Assembly (NCBI RefSeq): GCF_040640215.1
Contig: NZ_JBFABG010000019.1
Span: 34,543 to 98,542 of the forward strand
Direction of reading: 5' to 3'
Length of the DNA: 64,000 nucleotides
Source: Actinosynnema sp040640215
GTDB lineage: Bacteria > Actinomycetota > Actinomycetes > Mycobacteriales > Pseudonocardiaceae
Part shown: positions 25,959 through 35,593 of the stretch, piece after piece
Position numbering within the stretch: the first letter of the stretch is position 1
Layout: each line of letters begins with the position of its first letter
The notes under the pieces: generated by a model
The model's input: the letters and a program-made list of their open reading frames with translations, nothing else
Databases searched by the model: none
What the model was told of the DNA's origin: nothing
Made by a program: the position numbers and the translations under genes

Positions 25959-28900
25959 TCAGGTCGCTGTCCGCACCAGTTCGACGCCGGACACCGCCAG
26001 CAGGAGTCGGCCGGTGGGAGTGACGGCTCGGTAGACGCCGTCCGGTCCGACCGACACCACGAGCCCGTGCCCGTGACGACGCAGCAGGTCGTGGTCGTTG
26101 GCACCCTGGGTGTGCAGGTCGACGCGCGAGATCGAGCGGGGCACGGTCAGGGGGCGGTCAGGTGCACCGGCGGGACGCAGGGCGCAGGTCCTCAACGCGG
26201 CGCACATCAGCAGCGCCGGTGTCGTCATCGTTCGCAATCCGGGATACCCCGCCAGTTCGGGGGTCCACTCGCCGCGCGCGGAGGAGCCGTCCGTGACGCA
26301 GTTCGAGAGGTTGCGGAACGGGCCGCGCAGCGACACCGAGGCATCCGCAACGGCGTACGGGTCGCGGGCGGGCCGAGGCGCGGCGAGGACGGGCGGGTGC
26401 CACAGGGGGGCGTCCGGCAGGGGGTGCCGGGCCAGCACCACCTCTGTTCTGAAGTGGCGCAGTCCTCCCGGGCGCATCCGGCCGTCCGGGCCGAGGGTGT
26501 CGGAGTGGATGCCGACTGCCACCGCTGTCCTGGACCCGTCGCCGGACCGGTGCCCGGCCAACCGCGCCCTGATGCGCAGGGGAGCGGGTCTGCGCCGGCT
26601 GAACGGGCGGATGAAGGTGTCGAACCGGGCGTCCCGGAAGCCTGTGGTGAACGTGCCGGGAACCAGCGCTTCCGCAGCCTGCGCGGCGAGGTCCAGGATG
26701 AACGTCGCGGGCACCGTCGGTTTTCCGTTGACCAGGTGGTCTTGGAGGTGGGGTTCGCCGTCCGGAGACATGAGGTGCGTCCATTCCCCGGCAGGCTCCG
26801 GATCGCGCGGCAACGACCTCCAGGACGGCCACAGGCGGCTCGCGGGAAGTGGGGGCGGCTCGTCGTGGACCAGGCCGGGGAAGTGGTGCCGGAGTCGGTC
26901 TCTTTCCGTGCTCCCCAGGTAGACCGACGTGCCCCCTTCCCGTGCCGCGACCGCGAGCTCACCGAGGAACTGCGCGGTGCCCTCGGCGGTCGACACGGGG
27001 GTGAACTGCGCCTGGCGGGAGACGTGTTCCTGGTACAAATCACCGGCTCCCATGCCTGTCTGGCGCCACATCGTGAAGCCGACGGTGATCTCCTCGGTAC
27101 CCGTGGCCGTCTCCGCGGCGGCTTCCAGGTAGGCGTTGCCCGAGGCGTAGTCCGTGTCGCCGGGCGCGCCGGCGGATCCCGAGTACGACCCGGTGTTGCA
27201 CCACAGGGATGGTTGCCCCGGACCCAGCGCCGCCCTGAGGTTGAGGTGGCCGAGCACCTTGGTGTCCCGCACCGCCCTGAACACGCCGAGCCGTTTGCTC
27301 TCCAACAGGGTCGAGGCCACCTGCCCGGCTGCGTGGACGACGAAGTCGACCCGCCCCTCGGCCCGCAGCACCTGCCCGACCGCCTGCCGGACCGAGTCCT
27401 CGTCCCGGATGTCGCATGCGAGGTAGTGCACCCGCTCCTCACCGAACCTGTCCTTGAGCGCTCGGAGGGTGAGGCGCAGCCTGCGCTGCTTGCGCAGGGC
27501 GTCCGCACGGGCGGTCACCGACTTCGGCGTCAGATCGGGCAGGATCTCGCGCAGACGGCGGATGAGGTCGGAGCGGGTACCTGCGAGCTGTTCGTCGCCG
27601 ATGCCGTCGAGCTCCGGGAACGGGGACTCCTCGGTGCGGCCCAGCAGCCACAGACTGGGGCGGGCGTGGTGGGCGAGGGCTTCGAGCAGGGCTTGGACGA
27701 TGTCACCCGCCCCGCCCGTGATCAGACCGACGGATGCGTCGGTCAGCGGCAGCCCCGAGGTCGGAGCGGAATCCGCGAGGGGCACCGGGTGCAGCGCTTC
27801 GGTCCACCGCCTGCCCTGGAGGTGGAAGACGGCGGCGGGAGGGAGCGGGCGGATGGCGCGTTCCCGTGCCGCGCGTCCGAGCAGGCCCGGTGTCACGGGC
27901 TCGTCAGTCGTGAGCGTGAAGGCGATGGTGTCCGGGCGTTCCCAGCGCAGGCTCTTGACGAACCCGTCGAACAGCGAGGCCGTCGGGTGCCCGGTCCGGT
28001 CACCCGGGGCACCGCCCAGCAGGACGGCCAGCGAGCTCTCCGGCCGCCAACGCGGCCACAGGCGTTGGGTGATGAGGAAGACCGCGTCGTGCAGGGCGAG
28101 GGCCTGTGGAACGGAGAGAGCCGCCAGGTCTGCCAGCACCGTCAGGTGAGGCGCTGCCGAGTCGACCGCGGCGAGCACCTCGTCCATCGCTGCCGAGGGC
28201 AGAGGTGTGCCGCCGCTGTCCGGCAGGTCCACGACGAGTGAGTCGCTGCCGTACAGGTCTTCCTGCATCGTGGCACCGACTTCCGGAGAGGCCAGGAGCA
28301 CGACGCCTCGACGGGGAAGCGACGGTGACGAGGGGACGTCGGCTGCACTGCGGTGAGGCGCTGCGCCGGCCACGAGCAGCTTGCGGTAGCGACAGGTCAG
28401 ACGTTCGAGTCCTCCGTCGTCCCGCTCCGCGTGCGCCGTGTCGGCCGGCTCGGCCAGCAGGGCCGTGTCCTGGTGCTCAGCGGGCAACCGCACGGGCAGG
28501 GCTTTCCGCTCCACCGCACGCAGGAGGGCCAGGGCGTGATCGGCCGCCAGGTAACTGCGGTCCTGCGTCGTCGGCGGTCCCGATGGAGCGGCGTCGAAGG
28601 ACAACCGGGCGAGAACCGGCAGTCCACGTGCTTCGGCGGTACGGCTCGTCGTCACGGCCAGCAGGAACGCGCCCTCGCCCGAGGGCACCGGCCCGAGGCC
28701 CGTCAGGACGGCGTTCTCGGGCGTCCCGTTGCCGTTGACAGCCACCACCAGGGCCAGGTCCAGTTCACCGGTCCTGAGGTAGCGGTGGGCCACTCGCAGG
28801 GCCGCGAGCGTGCCGTCCCTCCCGGCGTCGACCGCCATGCACGGACCGTGCAGGTCGTATCGGGCCGCGATGCGGGAGGCGATCACGTTCGGCAGCACGC

Positions 28901-30725
28901 CCGCCTGCGAATCCTCGGTTGTCTCCGGGAACCGCCGGCGGATCGCCTCCAAGTTCCGCGCCACGTGGGAGAACGCCGGATCGGTGTGGTGCCGGTCGAG
29001 CAGCCAGGTCGCGTCGTGGGCGTAGCAGCGCACTGCCGTCCCCACCAGCCCGCGCGGCATCCCCGTGTGCGCGGCGATCACTCCCGTCGTCTCCCGGACG
29101 TCGGCCCAGAGTTCCCCGTGTTCTGCGGCGAAACGTGCCGCGACCTGCAACGCCATCAACTGGCACGGGTCGACGACCGGGATCGTGCGCCCCGCCATGC
29201 GGACGTCGGTCTGCGCCGGTGCCGGGTAGGGCCGGGGGAAGACGGCTTCCGGTGGAGGTGACTCGCCGCGCAACCAGTCACGGACCGACGTGGTGGACGG
29301 TTCGCCGGGCAGGTGGGCCGACCAGGCGACCAACACCTGCGGTCCGTCGTCCGGCCGGACCGGCGGACCGGAGCGCAGCCCCTCGGCGTCGAGGCGGTCG
29401 GCCACCAGCAGGTGGGCGTTGGTGCCGCCGAAGCCGAAAGCCGACACCCCGACGGTGCGGGAGCGGTCCTGCCTGGGTGGGAAACGCACGGCTCTGCGCG
29501 GGACCCGGACCTGCGCGGCACCTGTCCCGGTCCCCGGCTCCTCCGCGCCGAACTGCCCGGGTATCCAGCCGTTGCGCAGGGCCAATAACGCGTGCACGAG
29601 GGACAGGACGCCGGCGTTCCACCCAGTGTGGCCGAAGACGGGTTTGTTGCTGCTGCACCACTGCCCGGAATCGGCACCGAGCGCAGTCAGGACCTCGGAC
29701 TCGACGCCGTCTCCTGCCGGTGTGCCGGTCCCGTGCGCGACGACCCAGTCGATTCGGTCCGCCTCCACCCCGTTGACCGTCCGCGCTCGCTGGATGGCGC
29801 GTTGCTGACCGGCGGGGTTGGGAGCCGAGATGGACTTGCCACGGCCGTCCGCAGCACCGCCGAAACCGAGGAGCACACCGAGGACGGTGTCGCCGTCCTC
29901 GCGCGCCCTCCGCAGCGTCTTCAACGCCACAAGCCCGGCCCCGTCGCTGAACAGCGTTCCGTCCGACGCCCCCGTGAACGCCCGGACCCGTCCGCGAGGG
30001 GAGAGCCCGCTCAGCTTGGCGAACATCACCGCCATGGTCGGATCCACCACGTTGACGCCACCGCAGTAGGCGATCTCGCACTCACCCGCGAGCAGGGCCT
30101 TGCTGCCGAGGTCGACGGCGTAGAGCGAGGAAGCGCACGCGGTGTCGACCACGAGGGCCTCGGCCACCCTCTCCTCCAGACCCGCGAAGGCGGCACGCAC
30201 CACGGCGTCGGGGCCGGCGGCCAGGTCGAGCGCCACCGCGTGCCGGTAGTGGTCGAGCAGAGCCGCTCGAACCCTGCCCACGTGCTCCTCGCCCGGTGCC
30301 GATCGGGCGAGGAGTTCCACCAGCACCGACTCCACGAGGCTCTGGCTGCCTCCGGGCCACGCGCCGACGTAGGCACCACAACGGTAGCCGGGTCCGACCC
30401 GCACACCGGACCGCGCCTGCAAGACCGTGTGCCGCAACCAGCGGACCGCGTCGTCACGACCGGGACCGGAGTCTTCCTCCGCTTCCCGCAGGGCGGGGTG
30501 GGGACGGAAGTCGTGCAGGTAGCCGGCGCGGCGGGCGTAGGTCCGGTCCGGCTCCTGCCGGTCCTGGGACCAGAACCGGCTCAGCTCGAAGCGGTCACCC
30601 GGTTCGCTGAAGACGTCGCGCCCGCCGTTGACCGTCCGCCACAGCTCGCCGGGGCTGCACGCACCCGGTGCCGCGATGCCCATACCCACCACGACGACCA
30701 CATCGGCCTCGTCCGGCACCGTCAT
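25959..30725 (-). CDS. Iterative type I PKS/secondary-lipid synthase: KS-KS0-KR-DH
   Basis: The 1588-residue megasynthase has, in order: an active KS (residues ~10-440; Cys197 in VDTACASSL, His331 in AHGTGTPAGD, His366 in KPVFGHTGWN); a truncated second KS-like, chain-length-factor-like domain (~515-700) in which VDAGRDGTL (632-640) places Arg636 at the cysteine position; a KR with its structural half (~770-990) and catalytic half (GGAGDI at 1004, Ser1180, Tyr1193, Asn1197); and a PKS dehydratase (~1315-1588; LQDHLVNGKPTVP with the catalytic His at 1330). There is no AT or ACP; both come from the next gene upstream, whose stop overlaps this ATG (ATGA). KS, inactive KS, KR and DH with a separate AT-ACP is the logic of PUFA-synthase-like secondary-lipid systems, not of modular PKSs. 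Product unknown. Confidence 0.9.
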   Translation of the reverse strand: MTVPDEADVVVVVGMGIAAPGACSPGELWRTVNGGRDVFSEPGDRFELSRFWSQDRQEPDRTYARRAGYLHDFRPHPALREAEEDSGPGRDDAVRWLRHTVLQARSGVRVGPGYRCGAYVGAWPGGSQSLVESVLVELLARSAPGEEHVGRVRAALLDHYRHAVALDLAAGPDAVVRAAFAGLEERVAEALVVDTACASSLYAVDLGSKALLAGECEIAYCGGVNVVDPTMAVMFAKLSGLSPRGRVRAFTGASDGTLFSDGAGLVALKTLRRAREDGDTVLGVLLGFGGAADGRGKSISAPNPAGQQRAIQRARTVNGVEADRIDWVVAHGTGTPAGDGVESEVLTALGADSGQWCSSNKPVFGHTGWNAGVLSLVHALLALRNGWIPGQFGAEEPGTGTGAAQVRVPRRAVRFPPRQDRSRTVGVSAFGFGGTNAHLLVADRLDAEGLRSGPPVRPDDGPQVLVAWSAHLPGEPSTTSVRDWLRGESPPPEAVFPRPYPAPAQTDVRMAGRTIPVVDPCQLMALQVAARFAAEHGELWADVRETTGVIAAHTGMPRGLVGTAVRCYAHDATWLLDRHHTDPAFSHVARNLEAIRRRFPETTEDSQAGVLPNVIASRIAARYDLHGPCMAVDAGRDGTLAALRVAHRYLRTGELDLALVVAVNGNGTPENAVLTGLGPVPSGEGAFLLAVTTSRTAEARGLPVLARLSFDAAPSGPPTTQDRSYLAADHALALLRAVERKALPVRLPAEHQDTALLAEPADTAHAERDDGGLERLTCRYRKLLVAGAAPHRSAADVPSSPSLPRRGVVLLASPEVGATMQEDLYGSDSLVVDLPDSGGTPLPSAAMDEVLAAVDSAAPHLTVLADLAALSVPQALALHDAVFLITQRLWPRWRPESSLAVLLGGAPGDRTGHPTASLFDGFVKSLRWERPDTIAFTLTTDEPVTPGLLGRAARERAIRPLPPAAVFHLQGRRWTEALHPVPLADSAPTSGLPLTDASVGLITGGAGDIVQALLEALAHHARPSLWLLGRTEESPFPELDGIGDEQLAGTRSDLIRRLREILPDLTPKSVTARADALRKQRRLRLTLRALKDRFGEERVHYLACDIRDEDSVRQAVGQVLRAEGRVDFVVHAAGQVASTLLESKRLGVFRAVRDTKVLGHLNLRAALGPGQPSLWCNTGSYSGSAGAPGDTDYASGNAYLEAAAETATGTEEITVGFTMWRQTGMGAGDLYQEHVSRQAQFTPVSTAEGTAQFLGELAVAAREGGTSVYLGSTERDRLRHHFPGLVHDEPPPLPASRLWPSWRSLPRDPEPAGEWTHLMSPDGEPHLQDHLVNGKPTVPATFILDLAAQAAEALVPGTFTTGFRDARFDTFIRPFSRRRPAPLRIRARLAGHRSGDGSRTAVAVGIHSDTLGPDGRMRPGGLRHFRTEVVLARHPLPDAPLWHPPVLAAPRPARDPYAVADASVSLRGPFRNLSNCVTDGSSARGEWTPELAGYPGLRTMTTPALLMCAALRTCALRPAGAPDRPLTVPRSISRVDLHTQGANDHDLLRRHGHGLVVSVGPDGVYRAVTPTGRLLLAVSGVELVRTAT

Positions 30726-32041
30726 CGGCGCTGCTCCTCAACCAGTTCGGCGATCTTCTCCAGCGTGGTCGCGCGGACCCGCCGCTCGGCCGGCGGTTCG
30801 GCCAACCCGTACTGCTCGCGCACCCGCTGGAACAGCGCGAGTTGTTTGGCGGAGTCGACACCCAGGTCCGCCTCGAGGTCGATGTCGGAGGCCAGCATCT
30901 CCACCGGGAAGTCCAAGTCCTCCGCGTACATCCGGGCCAGCTCGGAGAGCACGTCGGCGCGGGCGGGCAGTGAGTCCTGCCCGGAAAGAGCCACCGCGTG
31001 GGGGGACTCCCGCGCTTCGGGCACAACGGCCTCGTCCGGGCCGTGCCGGTCGGGGAGGGGGTTCCAACTCACCGGGAAGCCCGCGTCGTCGAGGGCGGCA
31101 ACGATGCTCGCCACGTCACCGCGACTGGGCAGCAGTGGGACCGCGCGCACGGACGGGGGCAGCGAGGACCTGACGATGCCGGTCAGCGCCTGTCGCGCAC
31201 CGGCCTCGATGAACGCCGTGGTGCCCGACCGGAACAGCGAGAGCAACGCGTCGTAGAAGCGCACCGGTGCCACCATGTTGCGGGCGATCACCTCCCGCAC
31301 ATCCGCGACGGTGCGCACGTGCCTGCCCAGGACCGGGGAGAACACCGGCACACGTGGCTCGGCCGGTCGCAGATCCGCCGTCGAGTCGCGGAAGATGTCC
31401 GCAGCGAGGTGCAGCACGGGGTTGTGGAAGGCGTATCCGGCCCGCAGCCGGGTAGCCCGCAAGCCCAGCCCGGTCGCCACCTCCTCTGCCGCCCGCAGAG
31501 ACGCCGAGGGGCCGGACACGACCGTCTGCCCCGGCCCGTTGTCGATCGCCAGGCGAAGCCCTGGATCGTCGAGCAAGCCCACCAAGTGCTCGGCGCGCCA
31601 CGCGGGCACGTCCAGCGCCAGCAGCCCGCCCTCTGCCGGGTCGGCCCGACGGAAAGCCTCCGTCCGGGTGCACGCCATGCGGGCGACGTCGGCGACCGAG
31701 ACCGCTCGCGCGGCCGACAGCGCGGCGAACTCGCCGAAGCTGTGGCCGACCAGCACATCGGCCCGCAACCCGAGCCCGGACAACACCTCGAAAGCGGCCG
31801 CATTGATCGCGTAGATCGCCAAATCCAGTTGATCGCTGTTTTTGGTGAGAAGCTCGTCCAACGGAACCGCGTCCCGATCCAGCACCAACGGTGCCACGGC
31901 CCCGAAGCCGCGCTCGGCAGCCACCGCGTCGATCGTTTCGAGTATCTCGACCGCCTTGGGGAAGTGTCGTACCCGCTCAGCGAGCACCCCGGGCAGGTAG
32001 GCACCCTGGCCTGGAAACAGAACCGCCAACCGTGAGGACAC
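30722..32041 (-). CDS. Acyltransferase-acyl carrier protein didomain (AT-ACP)
   Basis: The 439-residue protein carries an active malonyl-type AT: FPGQGAYLPG (9-18), nucleophile Ser101 in VGHSFGEFAAL, and the C-terminal His region FHNPVLH. After an Ala/Pro-rich linker it ends in one ACP, whose phosphopantetheine serine is Ser397 in EADLGVDSAKQ. GTG 32041 is taken as the start because AGGAAGG lies a few bases upstream. It is the first gene of the leftward operon and is translationally coupled to the megasynthase. It should load extenders for that enzyme and, because the free-standing KS at 9.2 kb has a dead AT and no ACP, may serve that too. A single ACP contrasts with the tandem ACPs of PUFA synthases. 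Confidence 0.9.
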   Translation of the reverse strand: MSSRLAVLFPGQGAYLPGVLAERVRHFPKAVEILETIDAVAAERGFGAVAPLVLDRDAVPLDELLTKNSDQLDLAIYAINAAAFEVLSGLGLRADVLVGHSFGEFAALSAARAVSVADVARMACTRTEAFRRADPAEGGLLALDVPAWRAEHLVGLLDDPGLRLAIDNGPGQTVVSGPSASLRAAEEVATGLGLRATRLRAGYAFHNPVLHLAADIFRDSTADLRPAEPRVPVFSPVLGRHVRTVADVREVIARNMVAPVRFYDALLSLFRSGTTAFIEAGARQALTGIVRSSLPPSVRAVPLLPSRGDVASIVAALDDAGFPVSWNPLPDRHGPDEAVVPEARESPHAVALSGQDSLPARADVLSELARMYAEDLDFPVEMLASDIDLEADLGVDSAKQLALFQRVREQYGLAEPPAERRVRATTLEKIAELVEEQRR

Positions 32042-32734
32042 GGTTATCCTTCCTCTCCGGAACAAAACGAACTACCGCTCTCCGTGCCGACGAGCTCCTG
32101 ATCGGCGTTATTCTCGGCGATGGCGACGGCGTGCCGGGAAACCCGGCAGGTGCACTGATGTGGGCGAACAGCACGACGACGGTGAACCGGTGGTCCGTCC
32201 TGGAACCGGTCACGCCGCGTCCGACTCGTGCCATGGCTCGCCCACCGGATCTACAACGTCGATCGCCTCCTCCGCAGACCTGCAGCGATGCCGCAGTCGC
32301 GGGTTCCCGACGCAGCAGGCGGAAGCGTGCCGATCCGGTCATCTTCCTTCCGGCTTGACCGTCCTCCATCCGACTTGGCATCAGCGCATCATCGATTACA
32401 AGCAGAACCCTTCGGCTCCATTGCGGGCACGTACCGCCTTCGAGCGGTCATCCGTCTCGTGCAGTACGGTTCCACACCGGGACACAACGGACGGTAGTAC
32501 GTGACATCAATGCCGGAAACAGCCGTAAGGGTTAAACGGCCGAATCGCAGCGGATGGCCGCCGGAAAATGATCACTACACTCCGTGACAGTTATTGCACG
32601 CCTTCGGCTGCCGGACGGATGACCGGCGCAGCGGTGTACGCCAACAAGGGGCGGCTCCTGTCGCAGCAGATACGGTCCTGTTCGGGCGGCAGTGCAGAAT
32701 GTCGGTGCATTCCAGGCCGGAAAACATTGAGTGG
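32042..32734. promoter_or_regulatory. Upstream region of the AT-ACP/megasynthase operon
   Basis: Roughly 690 bases without a supported gene precede the operon; the last part (from ~32550) may contain the degenerate 3' end of the IS481 copy. The stretch around 32385-32405 (catcatcgattacaagc) is unusually AT-rich for this DNA. The promoter must lie here, but no operator palindrome was recognised. Confidence 0.4.
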
Positions 32735-33971
32735 TCATCCGGAATACTGCGACGAGTGGGCGACGTATTCGACAGAGCAGCATCGCGGTGCGACCAGATC
32801 GATCACCGGGCTGTGGCGGCGTGCGCAACCCGGTCCAGGAGTCGCTGCCCAACGCCGAGAACGCCAGCACGGCGTCTGATCCTGCCCGGAGCTTGGCACT
32901 TCGTGATCCACATCGGCTACACCCTGCGCGGCGGGACGGCGAAACACGGCAGTATCCGCTGGAGGGCGGCGTTTCCCGGCGGTGGTGTAGGGGCGATGGT
33001 GGTTGTAGTGCACGTTCCAGACCGCCAGGGCGTCGGTGCGGTGTTGTTCGCTGGTCCAGATGCGGGCGTAGGGGAATTTCTTGCCCAGGATGCGGTTGTG
33101 GCGTTCGACTTTGCCGTTGTGGCGTGGGGGTGTAGGGGGTGATGCGCTGGTGGCGTGCTCCGCGCAGCACGGTGGCGAAGTCGTGGGCGCGGTGGCAGGA
33201 GCCGTTGTCGGTGACCACGCGGTGGATGCGGGTGATGCCGTGGGCGGCGAAGAACGCCCGTGCGCGGTGGGTGAAGCCGATCGCGGTGACGGCTTTTTCG
33301 TCGGGCAGGGCTTCGGCTTCGGTGTAGGCCAGGCGGGAGAACCCGTCGACCGCGGAGTGCAGGTAGGTGTAGCTTCGCTGCCTGCCGGTGGCGGTGTTTT
33401 TGGTGCGTTCGACCTGTTTGGCCTGCTCGCTGCCCCGGCCGTGGACGCGCCGGCCGCCGCCGTCGGGGATCACCCCGACCTTCTTCACGTCCAGGTGGAC
33501 CATGTGGCCGGGCCAGCGGGCCACGATCCGCTGCGGCAAGCGGTTGTTCTCCCCGGTGGGGTCGAGGAACCGGCGGCGGCCGGGCCCGAGGTGGGCCGGG
33601 TGCCGCCCGACCGTGCGCACCGAGACGGTGATGCCGTCGTCGGCGAGTTCCAGGGCGATGCGGCGGGCCGAGTACTTGTTTGCCCGGCGCAGCCGTTCGA
33701 TTCGGACCACGACCTCGGCGGGGGTGGCGGTGGGCTGCCGGTGCGGCGCGCTGGGGCGGTCGGCCAGGCCTGCTTCGCCGAAGCGGCGATGGCGGTTGAT
33801 CCACTTGGAGGCGCACTGGCGTGAGATGCCCATCTCCGCCGCGACGTGGGCGACGGGGCGGGTCTGGCAGCGTTGGACGAGGCGGTGGCGGCCTTCGACG
33901 GACAGCGGGGCGTTACGGTGGAGCACGGCCGGGTCTTTCTGCTCGGCGGATGTGTTGGTCGCACTTCTCAT
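32735..33971 (-). mobile_element. IS481-family transposase, frameshifted remnant
   Basis: The minus strand encodes an IS481-type transposase: helix-turn-helix VAAEMGISRQCASKWINRHRR, the rve domain with Asp in MVHLDVKKVGVIPDGGG, SYTYLHSAVDGFSRLAYTE and VVTDNGSCHR. At ~33130 the frame breaks after RITPYTP; in the next frame it continues RHNGKVERHNRILGKKF, so one extra base in a C-run kills the gene. The 3' part also decays after HYNHHRPYTTAGKRRPP. It marks the right border of the lipid cluster. Confidence 0.85.
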
Positions 33972-34142
33972 CCTGCCGCCGAAAGACCCGTCCCTCGTCT
34001 CAGGCCCTACCAGCCGTCACCAACGTCATGACCCGCAACACCCAGTCTTCGAATCGTGGGTGACGGTTCGCCGGTGAACCTGACGGCCTCGCACGTGAAG
34101 TGGCGGTCTGGGTGGCGGGGCCTGGGCCGGGGAAGGAGAGGT

Positions 34143-34628
34143 TCAGCGGTCGCTGATCCGCCGAAACTCACCCCACCTGGTGTCCTGCTGGACCCAGATC
34201 GCCTGGTACCGGTCGAACATCTCGTTCATCTTGGCGACGTCGACGCGGTCGGCGGGCGTGGCCGCGAGGTAGTGACTGACGTCGTCGCGCAGTCGGTGGA
34301 ACCGGGACAGCGACTCCTCCATCAGCACCCACAGGGACCGCCAAGCGAAGTACGGCTCCAGCACGGCGAACACCGTGGTCAGCGCCACAAGGGAGAACGC
34401 GAGGCCGGTCCAGAAGTCCAGGTCCTGCCAGCCCAGGATGATCGTGGCGGTCGCGGACATCATTAACAGGCCCACCTTGAGCATGATCGCCCGGCGCCTG
34501 AACCGGGCCGCGCGCACCCGGCTGTACTCGGCGGCGCGGTCGATCCGCTTCACCAGGTCCAGCGCAAGCTCATGCGGGCTCGGACCTGACGTGACGGGTG
34601 GCTGTTGCGGCTCGTCCACGCCCGTCAC
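34143..34628 (-). CDS. SLATT-domain two-transmembrane protein
   Basis: The ~161-residue protein has an N-terminal amphipathic segment (ELALDLVKRIDRAAEYSR), a basic stretch, two transmembrane helices (about MLKVGLLMMSATATIILGW and FWTGLAFSLVALTTVFAVL) and a C-terminal helix with WVLMEESLSRFHRLRDDV, the pattern of the SLATT (SMODS/SLOG-associating 2TM effector) family. In conflict systems these act as membrane pore effectors triggered by nucleotide-sensing partners. No SMODS or SLOG gene is visible next to it, so it is an orphan here. GTG 34628 is taken as start; the open frame extends upstream into low-complexity sequence. Function as an effector is inference from the family. Confidence 0.75.
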   Translation of the reverse strand: MTGVDEPQQPPVTSGPSPHELALDLVKRIDRAAEYSRVRAARFRRRAIMLKVGLLMMSATATIILGWQDLDFWTGLAFSLVALTTVFAVLEPYFAWRSLWVLMEESLSRFHRLRDDVSHYLAATPADRVDVAKMNEMFDRYQAIWVQQDTRWGEFRRISDR

Positions 34629-35143
34629 CCGATCGAGGGCCGTAGGTGGTGGAATCGTGCCGGGCGAGGGCGGGGCACAGTTCGACCACGTCGCGGTCAC
34701 GGCGCTTGCCCAAGCGCTCGTGCGGCGCTGGTCGTCGGGTCGGCCGGCGGCCGGGTGCCCCTGGCAGCACACCCAACTCCGGCATACGGCGCATTCTCCC
34801 GGCTGGTCTCCACCCGCCCCCAACGACCCGAACGGTAGGGCCGAACACCCGAAGCGTGGCCCGAAACCAGGTCCGGAATCCGAAGAGTCGGAGAGGTCCG
34901 GACACGGTGGCTGTCCTGTCCGGCCGAAGTCGGCGGGTTGGGGCATCGTTGACCTGCGGTCCACCAACTGGGTCCGGACGACGGTGGGTTGCGGTGTCCG
35001 GACCTAGTTGGCGGATTCCGTGAGTGGGCCTGGTTCCGGTCTTTGAGGTGGTGTCGGCGCTTCTTCGGGCGCTCTCGGGGCAGTTCAGAGCTGTCTCACC
35101 AAGTACCTCTACGCCCGGCCCAGAACTCGGCGGAGGAACATGT
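34629..35143. other. Intergenic stretch with repeated GTCCGGAC words
   Basis: About 515 bases without a supported gene. Words such as GTCCGGAC and close variants recur around 34890-35005, giving several short self-complementary sites. Nothing else was recognised. Confidence 0.3.
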
Positions 35144-35584
35144 TCACCCCAGGTGGAGGGCCAGCCGTGCGGACAGATCGGCAACCTCGTCGAGGCCTCC
35201 GCGCTTCGAGCCCGGCCACGCCGCACTATCCATCCACGAGCACTGCTCTGGGGTGTTCTGGTAGCGGGCAAACAGGTGCTGGTGGAAGTGAGCGACACTA
35301 CGGCCGACGATCGCGGAGAAAACGAACTCGGGACCAAGCTCGGCCCGCAGGCCACGAGCAGCCCTCCAAGCTGCTCTGGCGATGGCCACAGCCTCGACTT
35401 CGGTCAGCGCATCCAACGACGGGGCGTGGCGACGGCTTTCCACGAACAGATACCCCAGGACGGTCGTTCCGTCGTTTCCCACGGGTCGGTGGGACACGAT
35501 CACGTGTTCGTCAGCCCAGACCCGGTGACCGACCAGCGGGCCTTCCCCACGATGCTTGGCGCAGATCAGGCACTCTCCAGTCAT
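35144..35584 (-). CDS. HIT-family nucleotide hydrolase/transferase
   Basis: The 146-residue protein starts MTGECLICAKHRGEG and carries the histidine triad in SVAHFHQHLFARY (HxHxH). The N-terminal CxxC and the GYLFVESRRHAPSLDALT segment match HIT proteins, which hydrolyse or transfer nucleoside monophosphates from dinucleotide or AMP-conjugate substrates. The triad motif is complete, so it should be active. It lies 9 bases downstream of the TnsB-like fragment on the same strand, which may mean it was captured by, or lost its own promoter to, that relic. Confidence 0.85.
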   Translation of the reverse strand: MTGECLICAKHRGEGPLVGHRVWADEHVIVSHRPVGNDGTTVLGYLFVESRRHAPSLDALTEVEAVAIARAAWRAARGLRAELGPEFVFSAIVGRSVAHFHQHLFARYQNTPEQCSWMDSAAWPGSKRGGLDEVADLSARLALHLG

Positions 35585-35593
35585 GCTTTCAGG

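Noticed and set aside
25131..28241. Open frame of 1036 codons on the + strand across the megasynthase gene
   Set aside because: It is antisense to a gene with clear KS, KR and DH motifs; its own translation is low-complexity (R/G/P/Q rich) with no domain. High GC content keeps antisense frames open.
6090..32041. Enediyne PKS interpretation of the cluster
   Set aside because: Enediyne PKSs carry KS-AT-ACP-KR-DH-PPTase in one protein plus a dedicated thioesterase and unknown-function cassette genes; none of that arrangement is here.
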